Source: Streptococcus pseudopneumoniae
GTDB lineage: Bacteria > Bacillota > Bacilli > Lactobacillales > Streptococcaceae
Assembly: GCF_001068775.1 (NCBI RefSeq)
Contig: NZ_JWAJ01000097.1
Coordinates: 34,453 to 98,452, forward strand
Reading direction: 5' to 3'
Length of the DNA: 64,000 bases
The position numbers and the translations under genes were made by a program. The stretch's first letter is position 1; every line of letters starts with the position of its first letter. Shown here piece by piece: positions 42,596-50,944 of this stretch. The notes under the pieces were generated by a model that searched no databases, had not been told where the DNA came from, and worked only from the letters and a program-made list of their open reading frames with translations.

Positions 42596-45241
42596 TTAAA
42601 TTTCTTCTTTTTGAATGAATTCTGTACGAATTTCCTGTGGTGCCAATAGTCTTGAATGGACTGGGTATGGGCGTTCCAACAAGTCAAGAATGGTTTGTTG
42701 TTTTTCAGACACACGGATATTTTCTTGACTCATGTTGTAGTAACGAAGGACATAACCTTCTTCATTCTCAGCCACCTTAAAGGCTGTTGGGCAGACTTGT
42801 GGCAAGTTCAGTGCTGGATGGTTAAAGAGGCTACCCGTTGCTGCAACGCTACCCTCTTGTTTTGCAACTTGAAGAGCTGTAAATGGCACCTGGAAGGCTT
42901 TGGCACGACGGAAAGCTGAGAAGCGTTCCCCTGCTTGGTGACATTCTACTGCAAACTCAACTTCGATAGCTCGCAAGCACTGGGCTTCTGGCGTTGGGAA
43001 ATAGCCCCAGTCACCGAGTTCGCCTGAAGCACGAAGAAGGGTTACAGCCATGGTGTCATCTCCAAGAATTTCATACTCGTGCAATCCTTTATTGGATACT
43101 GTCACTCCTTTAACATCATCATACAAGCTGACAAAGGCTTGTTGGTGTTGTGGATTTTCAGGATTTTCCCAAGAAGCTGCCGGTTTATTTGGTCTTGTCA
43201 CAACTTCATAGATGCTTTCAGAATCATTGCTTGGACGAGTGTTATGAGTTTTCACCAAGAGACGGATGCGGTGGTCTTTGGCTGTATTAGTAAAGCGAGT
43301 CTTGAAGCGAATCTGTGGATTGTCCACAAAGACAGTCATTTCTGTTTCAAGAGGAATAGTTGTCAAATCTTCTGAACGACCTGCATCTCGTTTCATGAAC
43401 TCGATGATACCTCTTTGTTCAGCATCCAATTTTTCATCTGCGCTAACTGGAATAGTCAAGTCATGTTTGAGCAATACCTTAGCATAGCGAGCATTGTTTT
43501 CTAGGACATCGTATCCCTTCAATTGAGCATAGATTGGCTCAGTTCCTTTTGGTTGGAAGTAAATATACTCGTTTCCGACATCTCCTCGATCCTCGAAGCG
43601 AATAAAGTCTTCGTAAGCTTCGTTTGTAGTCTTGTCATAGACTGTGATTCCTTGGTCTACACTGACAGTTACGAATGGGGTATCAATGACTCCGTTTTGG
43701 TAAATACCATCACGGTAATCTACTTGACCCTCGACCAATTGGAAGCTTGCCCAAGAAAGCGGTGCAAGGTGGACTGGGACTGTCACGCGCACTTGGCGTG
43801 CAATATATGGTTGGCGGAATTTATCCTTAGGCAAAGTATAGCCAAAACTTGCTCCCAAGTCTTCAACCTTGGCTTCAAGGATATGGCCATCCAAATCTTC
43901 AACATGGTAATCTGGCAAGATCACGGCTGCCATCTTCTTGTAACCTTCAGTCGGATGCAATTCTTTGAAATCACAAGTCACAACATCCACTACAACACTA
44001 ACTGTATCAACCTTGTCATGTAAAGCTGTGTTGACAACGGTAAAGAGGTGGTCGCTTTGCGCATTTTGAGTAGCTAGCTTGCTCTTCCACTCGTTGAGAA
44101 GGTTAGTCTTAACAAAATTCCCGACTTGATTAACCTTTGCAAAACGAGTTTCCATTTCACGGTGAACTTCATCAATACTACAACCACAGATACTATCGTG
44201 CGGTGCATTTTGCAGAAGTACTTTCCAAGCATAGGTCAATTGATCCTTGTGGTTGTGTCCACCAGTGATAATGGTTAATGGTTCCACGACCTGCTCTAAC
44301 AAGTTGCTATTTTCTTGGAAGGCTTGTTTGAGGTAAATACGGGAAGAAGATGTGTTAGCAAGAGTATACCAACCATCCGTTTCCTGACTGGTCAACTCAC
44401 CTGTAACCGTTGATAGGTGTTCAGGAAGTGCACTTTCCACTGCTTGGACATATTCATCAAAAGAACTGTGAATAAAGGTCACGTCTGGGAAAAGTTCGTT
44501 GGCCACACGAATCGCTTCACTAATATTTCTCTGTACAGGCTGGTGGTCACAACCGTTCATCATCAACCATTGGTTGGTAGATGCATAGTCACGGACGTCT
44601 GCCAATTTTTGTTTCCAGAAGGTCAAGGCTTCGTCTCTATCCACTGGAATTTCATTCCCGTTACTGTACCAGTTAGCAAAAAGAATGCCGAGTACACGGC
44701 TACCATCAGCCCCTTGCCAGTACATCTCAGAAAATTGAGAGGTAAACTGTTCATCTTCAAGGACTTGATTGTCAAATCCGATTGGCTTGACACCGCGACC
44801 AAAGGCTGCTACGTGAATACCTGATTTTTGAAGGATTTGAGGAGCCTGCCCCATATTTCCAAAGGTGTCTGGGAAGTAACCAATTTGAGTAGATTTGCCC
44901 CATTTAGCACATTCCGCTTGTCCAATCAAGGTATTGCGGACGTTAGCTTCACTGGAAATCAAGTAATCATCCTGCAAGATATAGAAGGGCCCAATCTTCA
45001 ATTTGCCTTCGTCGATATAACGCTGCACCTTGTCACGGTTTTCAGGGCGAATTTCTAAATAGTCATCGAGGACAATGGTCTGTCCATCTAGGTGGAAGCT
45101 CTTGAACTCAGGATCATTTTCAAAAAGATCAAAAAGATTGTCAAAAAGTTCCACCAATTGCATACGGTGACTTTCAAAAGGTAGATACCACTCACGATCC
45201 CAGTGACTGTGAGAGATGATATGTACAACAACATTTTCCAT
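42596..45241 (-). CDS. Alpha-mannosidase, family GH38
   Basis: The 881-residue enzyme is without signal peptide, hence intracellular. The zinc site HSHWDREW (H11-H13-D15) and nucleophile motif GYFPDTFGNMGQ (D125) are intact, and CGCSIDEVHREME and GGHNHKDQ fit the family. It trims alpha-1,3/1,6-mannose from imported N-glycans, based on the characterised pneumococcal homolog I remember. The ROK gene follows after 83 bases and GH125 lies upstream, with a RUP element between. Confidence 0.94.
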   Translation of the reverse strand: MENVVVHIISHSHWDREWYLPFESHRMQLVELFDNLFDLFENDPEFKSFHLDGQTIVLDDYLEIRPENRDKVQRYIDEGKLKIGPFYILQDDYLISSEANVRNTLIGQAECAKWGKSTQIGYFPDTFGNMGQAPQILQKSGIHVAAFGRGVKPIGFDNQVLEDEQFTSQFSEMYWQGADGSRVLGILFANWYSNGNEIPVDRDEALTFWKQKLADVRDYASTNQWLMMNGCDHQPVQRNISEAIRVANELFPDVTFIHSSFDEYVQAVESALPEHLSTVTGELTSQETDGWYTLANTSSSRIYLKQAFQENSNLLEQVVEPLTIITGGHNHKDQLTYAWKVLLQNAPHDSICGCSIDEVHREMETRFAKVNQVGNFVKTNLLNEWKSKLATQNAQSDHLFTVVNTALHDKVDTVSVVVDVVTCDFKELHPTEGYKKMAAVILPDYHVEDLDGHILEAKVEDLGASFGYTLPKDKFRQPYIARQVRVTVPVHLAPLSWASFQLVEGQVDYRDGIYQNGVIDTPFVTVSVDQGITVYDKTTNEAYEDFIRFEDRGDVGNEYIYFQPKGTEPIYAQLKGYDVLENNARYAKVLLKHDLTIPVSADEKLDAEQRGIIEFMKRDAGRSEDLTTIPLETEMTVFVDNPQIRFKTRFTNTAKDHRIRLLVKTHNTRPSNDSESIYEVVTRPNKPAASWENPENPQHQQAFVSLYDDVKGVTVSNKGLHEYEILGDDTMAVTLLRASGELGDWGYFPTPEAQCLRAIEVEFAVECHQAGERFSAFRRAKAFQVPFTALQVAKQEGSVAATGSLFNHPALNLPQVCPTAFKVAENEEGYVLRYYNMSQENIRVSEKQQTILDLLERPYPVHSRLLAPQEIRTEFIQKEEI

Positions 45242-45322
45242 GAGTAAAACCTCATTCTAACTTAAATTTAAAAGTATATTTGTGATTCTTTGCAAGAACC
45301 AGTGAAGCTAAAGCGTGCTCCT

Positions 45323-45430
45323 TATACTCAATGAAAATCAAAGAGCAAACTAGGAAGCGAGCCGCAGGCTATACTTGAGTACGGCAAGGCGAAGCTGACG
45401 TGGTTTGAATTTGATTTTCGAAGAGTATTA
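45323..45430. repeat. RUP element (copy 2), donating a stop codon
   Basis: This second RUP lies between GH38 and GH125, from TATACTCAATG (45323) to GAAGAGTATTA (45430). Its terminal TTA is the TAA stop of the GH125 gene, so the element abuts or slightly replaced the 3' end of that gene at a TA target. It is almost identical to copy 1 at 39573-39682. Confidence 0.88.
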
Positions 45431-46708
45431 GCGGATATCCAGGTAATCCAAGACTAATTCGCAGAACATCATGTTGGCCCATGAGAACCATTCGCGTGAG
45501 TAGAGTGTCGGATCGTCTACGTGAAAGCTTTCGTGCATAACACCTGTTCCGCCATCACAGGCAACTAGTTGGTCTAGCAAGTATTTTTTCTCAGCTTTAT
45601 CTGTAGCTGTTAAGCCTTGAATTGATAGGGCAATCGGCCAGATATAACGATAGAAGGTATGAGAGCTTCCAAGTCCGCTAGCGTATTCTCCTTGGTAGAA
45701 GTAGGGATTTTCAGGGCTGAGAATGGTGCGACGAGTGGCTTGATAGACCTCATCGTTCACATCACAATAACCAAGATATGGAGCAGCTAACAAACTTGGT
45801 ACGTTAGGGTCGTCCATGATGCTAGCATTTCCTAAACCGTCTACTTCAAAGGCATAGATCTTCTCGCCCTTGCTATTAGTCGTGTAGGCGTAATTTTCAA
45901 TCCCTTCTTGGATTTCAGCTTGCAGACGTTTAGCGTCAGAAATGATACTCTCGCTATCAGCTAGATTCAATTCTGCAAAGATTTCCTGGACATAACCCAA
46001 GACAACCACTGCAAACATATTCGACGGAATCAAGTAGCTATACTGACAGCAGTCATCACTTGGACGAAAGGCTGACCAGGTCATTCCTGTAACGGCAAAG
46101 TCAGGACCAAAGCCGTCATTTACCAAGGTATCTTCCTTACGGTCGGTATCACGAACAAAGCGATATGGTGAGTTCTTGTGGTCTTGTTCCACCGTCCAGA
46201 GATGGAGAATCTCCTTAGTCGCCGTAACAAAAGTTCCATCAAACTGGCTAGTCTCACCAGTTTCTTTCCAAAGAAGGTAAGCCAACTGCAATGGGTAGCA
46301 AAGCGAATCCACTTCATACTTGCGCTCCCAAATCCAGCCATTCAAGTCTGTATGGTCTGTCTCATGGTGGCCTTTCCAGTTCTCCTCAATATTGAAAGAG
46401 TTGGCATAGGGATCTTTGAGAATCAAAGTCATCTGACGTTTAACCAAACCAGCAATGGTCTGACGCAAACGAGGATCTCTTTTAGCCACATGGAGGTATG
46501 GTCTCAGCTGAGCAGTCGAGTCCCGAAGCCACATAGCAGGGATATCTCCAGTCAGTACAAAAGTTGAGCCGTCTTCTAAGATCTCAACTGTATTGTCCAA
46601 GGTGTCTGTATAGCAACGTTCAAAGACATCAACCCACTCAGGATGATCTTTAGCACGCTTTGCTACCTCATCTAGCCACTCTCTGACAATTTCTTTTGAA
46701 TAAACCAT
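45428..46708 (-). CDS. Exo-alpha-1,6-mannosidase, family GH125
   Basis: This 426-residue intracellular enzyme is of the (alpha/alpha)6 type. The motif GDIPAMWLRDSTAQLRPY carries the conserved acid region, and HESFHVDDPTLYSREWFSWA near the C-terminus is typical. The last residues are LDYLDIR followed by TAA, the stop lying in the RUP end. It removes alpha-1,6-linked mannose and complements GH92/GH38. It is divergent from GH92 across a 171-base intergenic region. Confidence 0.93.
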   Translation of the reverse strand: MVYSKEIVREWLDEVAKRAKDHPEWVDVFERCYTDTLDNTVEILEDGSTFVLTGDIPAMWLRDSTAQLRPYLHVAKRDPRLRQTIAGLVKRQMTLILKDPYANSFNIEENWKGHHETDHTDLNGWIWERKYEVDSLCYPLQLAYLLWKETGETSQFDGTFVTATKEILHLWTVEQDHKNSPYRFVRDTDRKEDTLVNDGFGPDFAVTGMTWSAFRPSDDCCQYSYLIPSNMFAVVVLGYVQEIFAELNLADSESIISDAKRLQAEIQEGIENYAYTTNSKGEKIYAFEVDGLGNASIMDDPNVPSLLAAPYLGYCDVNDEVYQATRRTILSPENPYFYQGEYASGLGSSHTFYRYIWPIALSIQGLTATDKAEKKYLLDQLVACDGGTGVMHESFHVDDPTLYSREWFSWANMMFCELVLDYLDIR

Positions 46709-46815
46709 AAACTATTTTGCCTCTTTCAAACAAATTTTCATTTTCAGTATATAGCTTTTAGTCCAGAAAATATATACACAAATGTTAGTCATTATTCTAC
46801 AAAATTGTTATATTT

Positions 46816-46854
46816 TGAAGTCGCTTTCTAAAAGTCTCCTTTTTCTGATATAAT
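46816..46854 (+). promoter_or_regulatory. GH92 promoter with cre-like site
   Basis: TGAAGTCGCTTTCT (46816-46829) matches the CcpA operator consensus at 12 of 14 positions. It overlaps the -35 region of an extended -10 promoter, TGATATAAT (TATAAT 46849-46854), 25 bases before the GH92 start. Repression by glucose through CcpA is the likely meaning. Confidence 0.55.
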
Positions 46855-46879
46855 GTAGAAAACTACTGAAGGAACTACT

Positions 46880-48964
46880 ATGAAACCTATACTTGAAACC
46901 ATTGATACGCGTTTTGGAACAGCCAGTAAACATGCTTTTTCACGAGGAAACACCCTACCTTACACGGGCGTACCTTTTGGGATGAATTACTTTGTGCCCC
47001 AGACCAGTGACCAGGAGGGCTCTTGTTTTTTTGATCCTCATCTTCCTATCTTTCAGGGTATTCGACTAACCCACCAGCCTAGTCCCTGGATTGGTGACTA
47101 CTCTTGGCTACTTCTAACTCCAGTCACAGGAGATATTATCGGGGATACCCTCTACCATCGCCAATCCTCTTATAATCTAGAGCGTGCTATTTTCAATCCC
47201 CATTATCTCCGAATTTTTTCTGAGCGTTATCAGATTGAAACTCAACTCACACCTACTTGCTATGGGGCTTCTATTCAACTAAGACAGATACAAGGCAAGA
47301 AGCTCTCACTCTATCTGCATGCAACTGATGATTTATCATTAGAGCAAGTAGATGAGCGTACTGTCAGCCTTGGTCAAAGCGGATTAACCGAAACCAACAA
47401 AAGTCCCCTCGTCATGTTTACTGCTCTCGCATTCTCTACGGATATTCTATCTATCAATCAAGTGGGGCAAGACTGGCGTATCGACTTGGCTGGAGCAGAA
47501 GCTCTAGTTCAACTAGCCACTTCTTTTATTTCTAAAGAACAGGCCCTCTTTAATCTGCCTATAAAAGACTTTGAAGAAACGAAAACAGAGGCTAAAGAAA
47601 GTTGGGAAAACCTTCTAGGTCGTTTTGATGTCGTAGAAACCGGCCCTGTAGACCAAACATTTTTTGATTACTGTCTATATAGACTCTTTCTTTTCCCACA
47701 AACCTTCTATGAGGTAAATGAGCAAGGCGAGAATATTCATATAGACCTTGCTTCAGGGACTATCAAACCAGGTCTTCTCTTTACCAATAATGGTTTCTGG
47801 GATACCTTCCGCACTTCATTCCCACTCTTTGCCTTGATTATTCCAGAATACTATCGTCAGTTCCTTGAAGGCTTCCTCAATAGCTACCGCGACACTGGAT
47901 ATCTTCCTAAGTGGCTTGCCCCTGATGAAAGAGGAATGATGCCTGGCACTTTGATTGATGGTCTTATTGCAGATAGCGCCTGCAAAAACATGGCACCTGA
48001 GCTTGAGGAAGAATTTCTCAAAGCCATGATCAAAACTGCGACCAATGCAGATCCAAAAGCTATCAATGGACGACACGGCCTGGCCCAATACCAAAAGCTA
48101 GGATACCTATCCACGGACTTCCATGAAAGTGTCAGTCATACACTGGACTATGCTTACAGTGATTTTTGCATCTCTACCTGCGCAGCAAAATTAGGTCAAG
48201 AAGAGCTGGCACAAGCCTATGCTCAATATGCTAAGAATTATCAAAACCTATTTGACCCTGAGACAGGCTATATGAGGGCGCGTGATGTAGATGGCTACTT
48301 CCGTCCTGACTTTTCTCCATATAGTTGGGGGCGAGATTACGCCGAATGTTCAGCTATTCAAGCCAGTCTAGGTGTCTTACATGACATTTCTGGACTTAGC
48401 CAACTAATGGGTGGAAAGGAAGCCTTTAGTAACTATCTTTTAAAAACTTGTCAAAGTCTCCCTCTCTTTGAAACGACAGGCTATGGATATGAAATTCATG
48501 AGATGAGCGAAATGGCAACAGCGCCATTTGGGCAACTAGCCATTTCAAACCAACCAAGCTTTCACATCCCTTATCTCTTCCGCTATAGCAATTATCCTCA
48601 ATACACCAGTCTCTTAATCAAGACTCTCCGTCAAAAAGCCTTTCGAGCTGGCTGGGATGCTTATCCAGGAGATGAGGATAACGGTAGTCTATCTGCTTGG
48701 TATGTCTGGTCTGCCCTTGGACTTTACCCGACCTGCCCAGGAAAAGCAAGCTATGACCTTGGGATTCCACTCTTTGATCACCTTCGTATCTATCTGACAG
48801 AAAGAAACAAGTGGTTGGATATTCGTACACAACAAAATCATGAACACTTCCACTTTGTACAAGACTGTCATCTTGACGGAAAAGAAGTTCAGAGTATTAG
48901 TCACCAGGATTTGCTAGATGCTCAAACTCTCAACTTTACCCTCAGCTGGTTACCAAATCACTAA
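46880..48964 (+). CDS. Alpha-mannosidase, family GH92
   Basis: The 694-residue calcium-dependent exo-alpha-mannosidase has no signal peptide. The C-terminal catalytic-domain motifs are clear: AYSDFCISTCAAKLGQ, AFRAGWDAYPGDEDNGSLSA and LGLYPTCPGKASYDLG. The N-terminal beta-sandwich includes RGNTLPYTGVPFGMNYF. It removes alpha-1,2-mannose caps, which would expose the GH38/GH125 substrates. It is transcribed divergently from GH125 and ends at a terminator. The fucosidase (GH29) that I recall beside this gene in pneumococcus is absent. Confidence 0.94.
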   Translation: MKPILETIDTRFGTASKHAFSRGNTLPYTGVPFGMNYFVPQTSDQEGSCFFDPHLPIFQGIRLTHQPSPWIGDYSWLLLTPVTGDIIGDTLYHRQSSYNLERAIFNPHYLRIFSERYQIETQLTPTCYGASIQLRQIQGKKLSLYLHATDDLSLEQVDERTVSLGQSGLTETNKSPLVMFTALAFSTDILSINQVGQDWRIDLAGAEALVQLATSFISKEQALFNLPIKDFEETKTEAKESWENLLGRFDVVETGPVDQTFFDYCLYRLFLFPQTFYEVNEQGENIHIDLASGTIKPGLLFTNNGFWDTFRTSFPLFALIIPEYYRQFLEGFLNSYRDTGYLPKWLAPDERGMMPGTLIDGLIADSACKNMAPELEEEFLKAMIKTATNADPKAINGRHGLAQYQKLGYLSTDFHESVSHTLDYAYSDFCISTCAAKLGQEELAQAYAQYAKNYQNLFDPETGYMRARDVDGYFRPDFSPYSWGRDYAECSAIQASLGVLHDISGLSQLMGGKEAFSNYLLKTCQSLPLFETTGYGYEIHEMSEMATAPFGQLAISNQPSFHIPYLFRYSNYPQYTSLLIKTLRQKAFRAGWDAYPGDEDNGSLSAWYVWSALGLYPTCPGKASYDLGIPLFDHLRIYLTERNKWLDIRTQQNHEHFHFVQDCHLDGKEVQSISHQDLLDAQTLNFTLSWLPNH

Positions 48965-48969
48965 TCGAT

Positions 48970-49001
48970 CAAATCCCTTTGCCATGTACAAGGGGATTTT
49001 C
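48970..49001 (+). terminator. Terminator of GH92
   Basis: AAATCCC-TTTG pairs with CAAGGGGATTT and is followed by TTCT, six bases after the GH92 stop. Confidence 0.75.
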
Positions 49002-49027
49002 TGATTTATAGTAAATCTTCCACAAAG

Positions 49028-49266
49028 TTATCCACAGATTGTGCATAACTTTCAATCAACTTTCAAATCAATTTCATGTACTTCCAAACGATTTCTCTCA
49101 ACCATTTTTTTGACATTCTAAAGTAAAACACCCTCAATAGACTGTTCTATCAGTCTTTATAACCGACTAGCTTAGTACCCAACTCATACATTCTATCTCT
49201 TTTTTCTAAACTAACATTTGGAAAATAATTTTTTATTTCACAAAGTTATCCACAGATTGTGTATAA
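49028..49266. other. Two DnaA-box palindromes in a gene-free interval
   Basis: The 426-base gap between GH92 and the permease contains two copies of a ~30-bp sequence. In each, a perfect DnaA box TTATCCACA is followed by GAT and an inverted near-consensus box: TGTGCATAA (49040-49048) in the first, starting at 49028, and TGTGTATAA (49258-49266) in the second, starting at 49246. The copies are 218 bp apart and share the flanks ACAAAG and CTTT. The rest of the gap is AT-rich with no gene I can support. No dnaA or dnaN is visible, so this is not the usual oriC context. Confidence 0.7.
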
Positions 49267-49390
49267 CTTTTACTCAAGTACAAACTCCATCTGATAAATT
49301 CCCTCCTACATTTTTTATAGTAAATTTCAAATTTTGTTAGGCGCTTTCAAAAAATCATGATATACTGAAATTATAAGAAAAGGAGACATT

Positions 49391-50839
49391 ATGAAAAAAG
49401 ATCAACACCAACTTAATTGGCTGATGGTTTCTCTTATTGCTTTCAACATGGTTTGGGGGCTCGGAAACGTCGTCAACAACTATTCTCAACAGGGGATTTC
49501 AGTAGTCGTATCTTGGGTTTTAATCCTCGCACTCTATTTTATCCCATACTCCCTCATCGTTGGACAACTAGGTTCTACCTTTAAGGAAAGCGGAAGCGGT
49601 GTTAGTGACTGGGTTGAAAAAACATCAACCAAACGTCTAGCCTACTTTGCTGCTTGGACCTACTGGGTTGTGCATATCCCTTATCTTGCACAAAAACCTC
49701 AAGGAATCCTGATTCCGCTTGGATGGGCCTTGCAGGGTAACGGACAATTTCTAAAACAAATCGACATCCACTGGATCGTTATTCTCTGCTTACTAATCTT
49801 TGGACTTTTCCTCTACCTTTCTACAAAAGGATTGACAACACTGAAAGTCATCGGTAGCTTGGCAGGAAGTGCCATGTTGATTATGTCTTTACTCTTTGTA
49901 CTTTTGGCTGTCGGTCTGCCTTTCATTAAGCCAGACATCCAGTTTGCGACACCGCACATGGATCAACTGAGTACTTACATTCCAAACTTTGATTTCTCTT
50001 ATTTTACAACAATCTCACTATTGGTCTTTGCAGTTGGTGGTTGTGAAAAAATTTCCCCATATGTGAATCAAACTCGCAACCCTGAAAAAGAATTTCCAAA
50101 AGGTATGATTGTGATGGCCATCATGGTGGGGCTATCTGCTATCCTCGGATCAGTTGCCATGGGAATGCTATTTGATGGTAATAACATCCCTGAAGACCTC
50201 ATGCGTAATGGTGCTTATCAAGCCTTCCAAATGTTAGGAAATTCTTGGGGAGTTGGAAACCTATTTGTCGTGATTTACGCTCTTACAAATATGGTCGGAC
50301 AAATAGCGGCACTTGCCTTCTCTATTGACGCACCATTGCAAATCCTTCTCAATAACGCTGATGAAAACTACATCCCAAGCTGGCTTCGCAAACGTACTGA
50401 AAAAGGTGTCCTCATTAACGGTTACCTCCTTACAGGTGTCCTCGTTAGCCTCATCATCATCCTTCCAATTTTTGGTATTCAGGAAATTGATGGACTTGTA
50501 AAATGGATGACCAACCTCAATTCTATCGTAATGCCAATGCGTTATCTCTGGGTATTCCTTGCCTATATGATGCTCAACCGTGCTTGGAAAACATACAAAA
50601 ATGCGGAATACAAGTTTGTGAACAATCCTAAACTTGGCTTTGTTATCGGTACTTGGTGCTTTCTCTTTACTGCCTTTGCTTGTATCCTTGGTATGGTTCC
50701 AAAAATTAACTACGCTGAGAATCCAACGGCTTGGCAATTCTCGCTTCTTACAAACATCTTGACCCCAATTATTCTGATTGGTTTAGGTGTTATTCTACCA
50801 ATCCTTGCAAAAAAAGAACAAAAGAAACAAATCAAATAA
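49391..50839 (+). CDS. APC-family amino-acid permease
   Basis: This 482-residue protein has twelve or so membrane helices. It starts LNWLMVSLIAFNMVWGLGNV and has the ion-binding-type sequence LLVFAVGGCEKISPYVNQTR in TM6 and ENPTAWQFSL near the end, resembling glutamate:GABA-antiporter-like members of the APC superfamily. Substrate unknown. AAAGGAGA precedes the ATG and a TATACT about 30 bases upstream is a probable -10. A terminator follows. Confidence 0.82.
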   Translation: MKKDQHQLNWLMVSLIAFNMVWGLGNVVNNYSQQGISVVVSWVLILALYFIPYSLIVGQLGSTFKESGSGVSDWVEKTSTKRLAYFAAWTYWVVHIPYLAQKPQGILIPLGWALQGNGQFLKQIDIHWIVILCLLIFGLFLYLSTKGLTTLKVIGSLAGSAMLIMSLLFVLLAVGLPFIKPDIQFATPHMDQLSTYIPNFDFSYFTTISLLVFAVGGCEKISPYVNQTRNPEKEFPKGMIVMAIMVGLSAILGSVAMGMLFDGNNIPEDLMRNGAYQAFQMLGNSWGVGNLFVVIYALTNMVGQIAALAFSIDAPLQILLNNADENYIPSWLRKRTEKGVLINGYLLTGVLVSLIIILPIFGIQEIDGLVKWMTNLNSIVMPMRYLWVFLAYMMLNRAWKTYKNAEYKFVNNPKLGFVIGTWCFLFTAFACILGMVPKINYAENPTAWQFSLLTNILTPIILIGLGVILPILAKKEQKKQIK

Positions 50840-50885
50840 ATTCTACTATTAGCTAGATAGTTTCACTTTTGTCTTTTCCCGAAAG

Positions 50886-50927
50886 AAAAATCCCTTTGAA
50901 CAGTAGCGTTCAAGGGGATTTCTTTTT
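50886..50927. terminator. Bidirectional terminator
   Basis: AAATCCCTTTGAAC pairs with GTTCAAGGGGATTT, followed by CTTTTT. It separates the permease from the convergent polA. Confidence 0.85.
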
Positions 50928-50944
50928 GTCTAATAGTCTATTTT

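Noticed and set aside
49028..49266. Chromosomal origin oriC
   Set aside because: DnaA boxes are present, but dnaA, dnaN and parB are not, and only four boxes are seen. Reported as a DnaA-box cluster instead.
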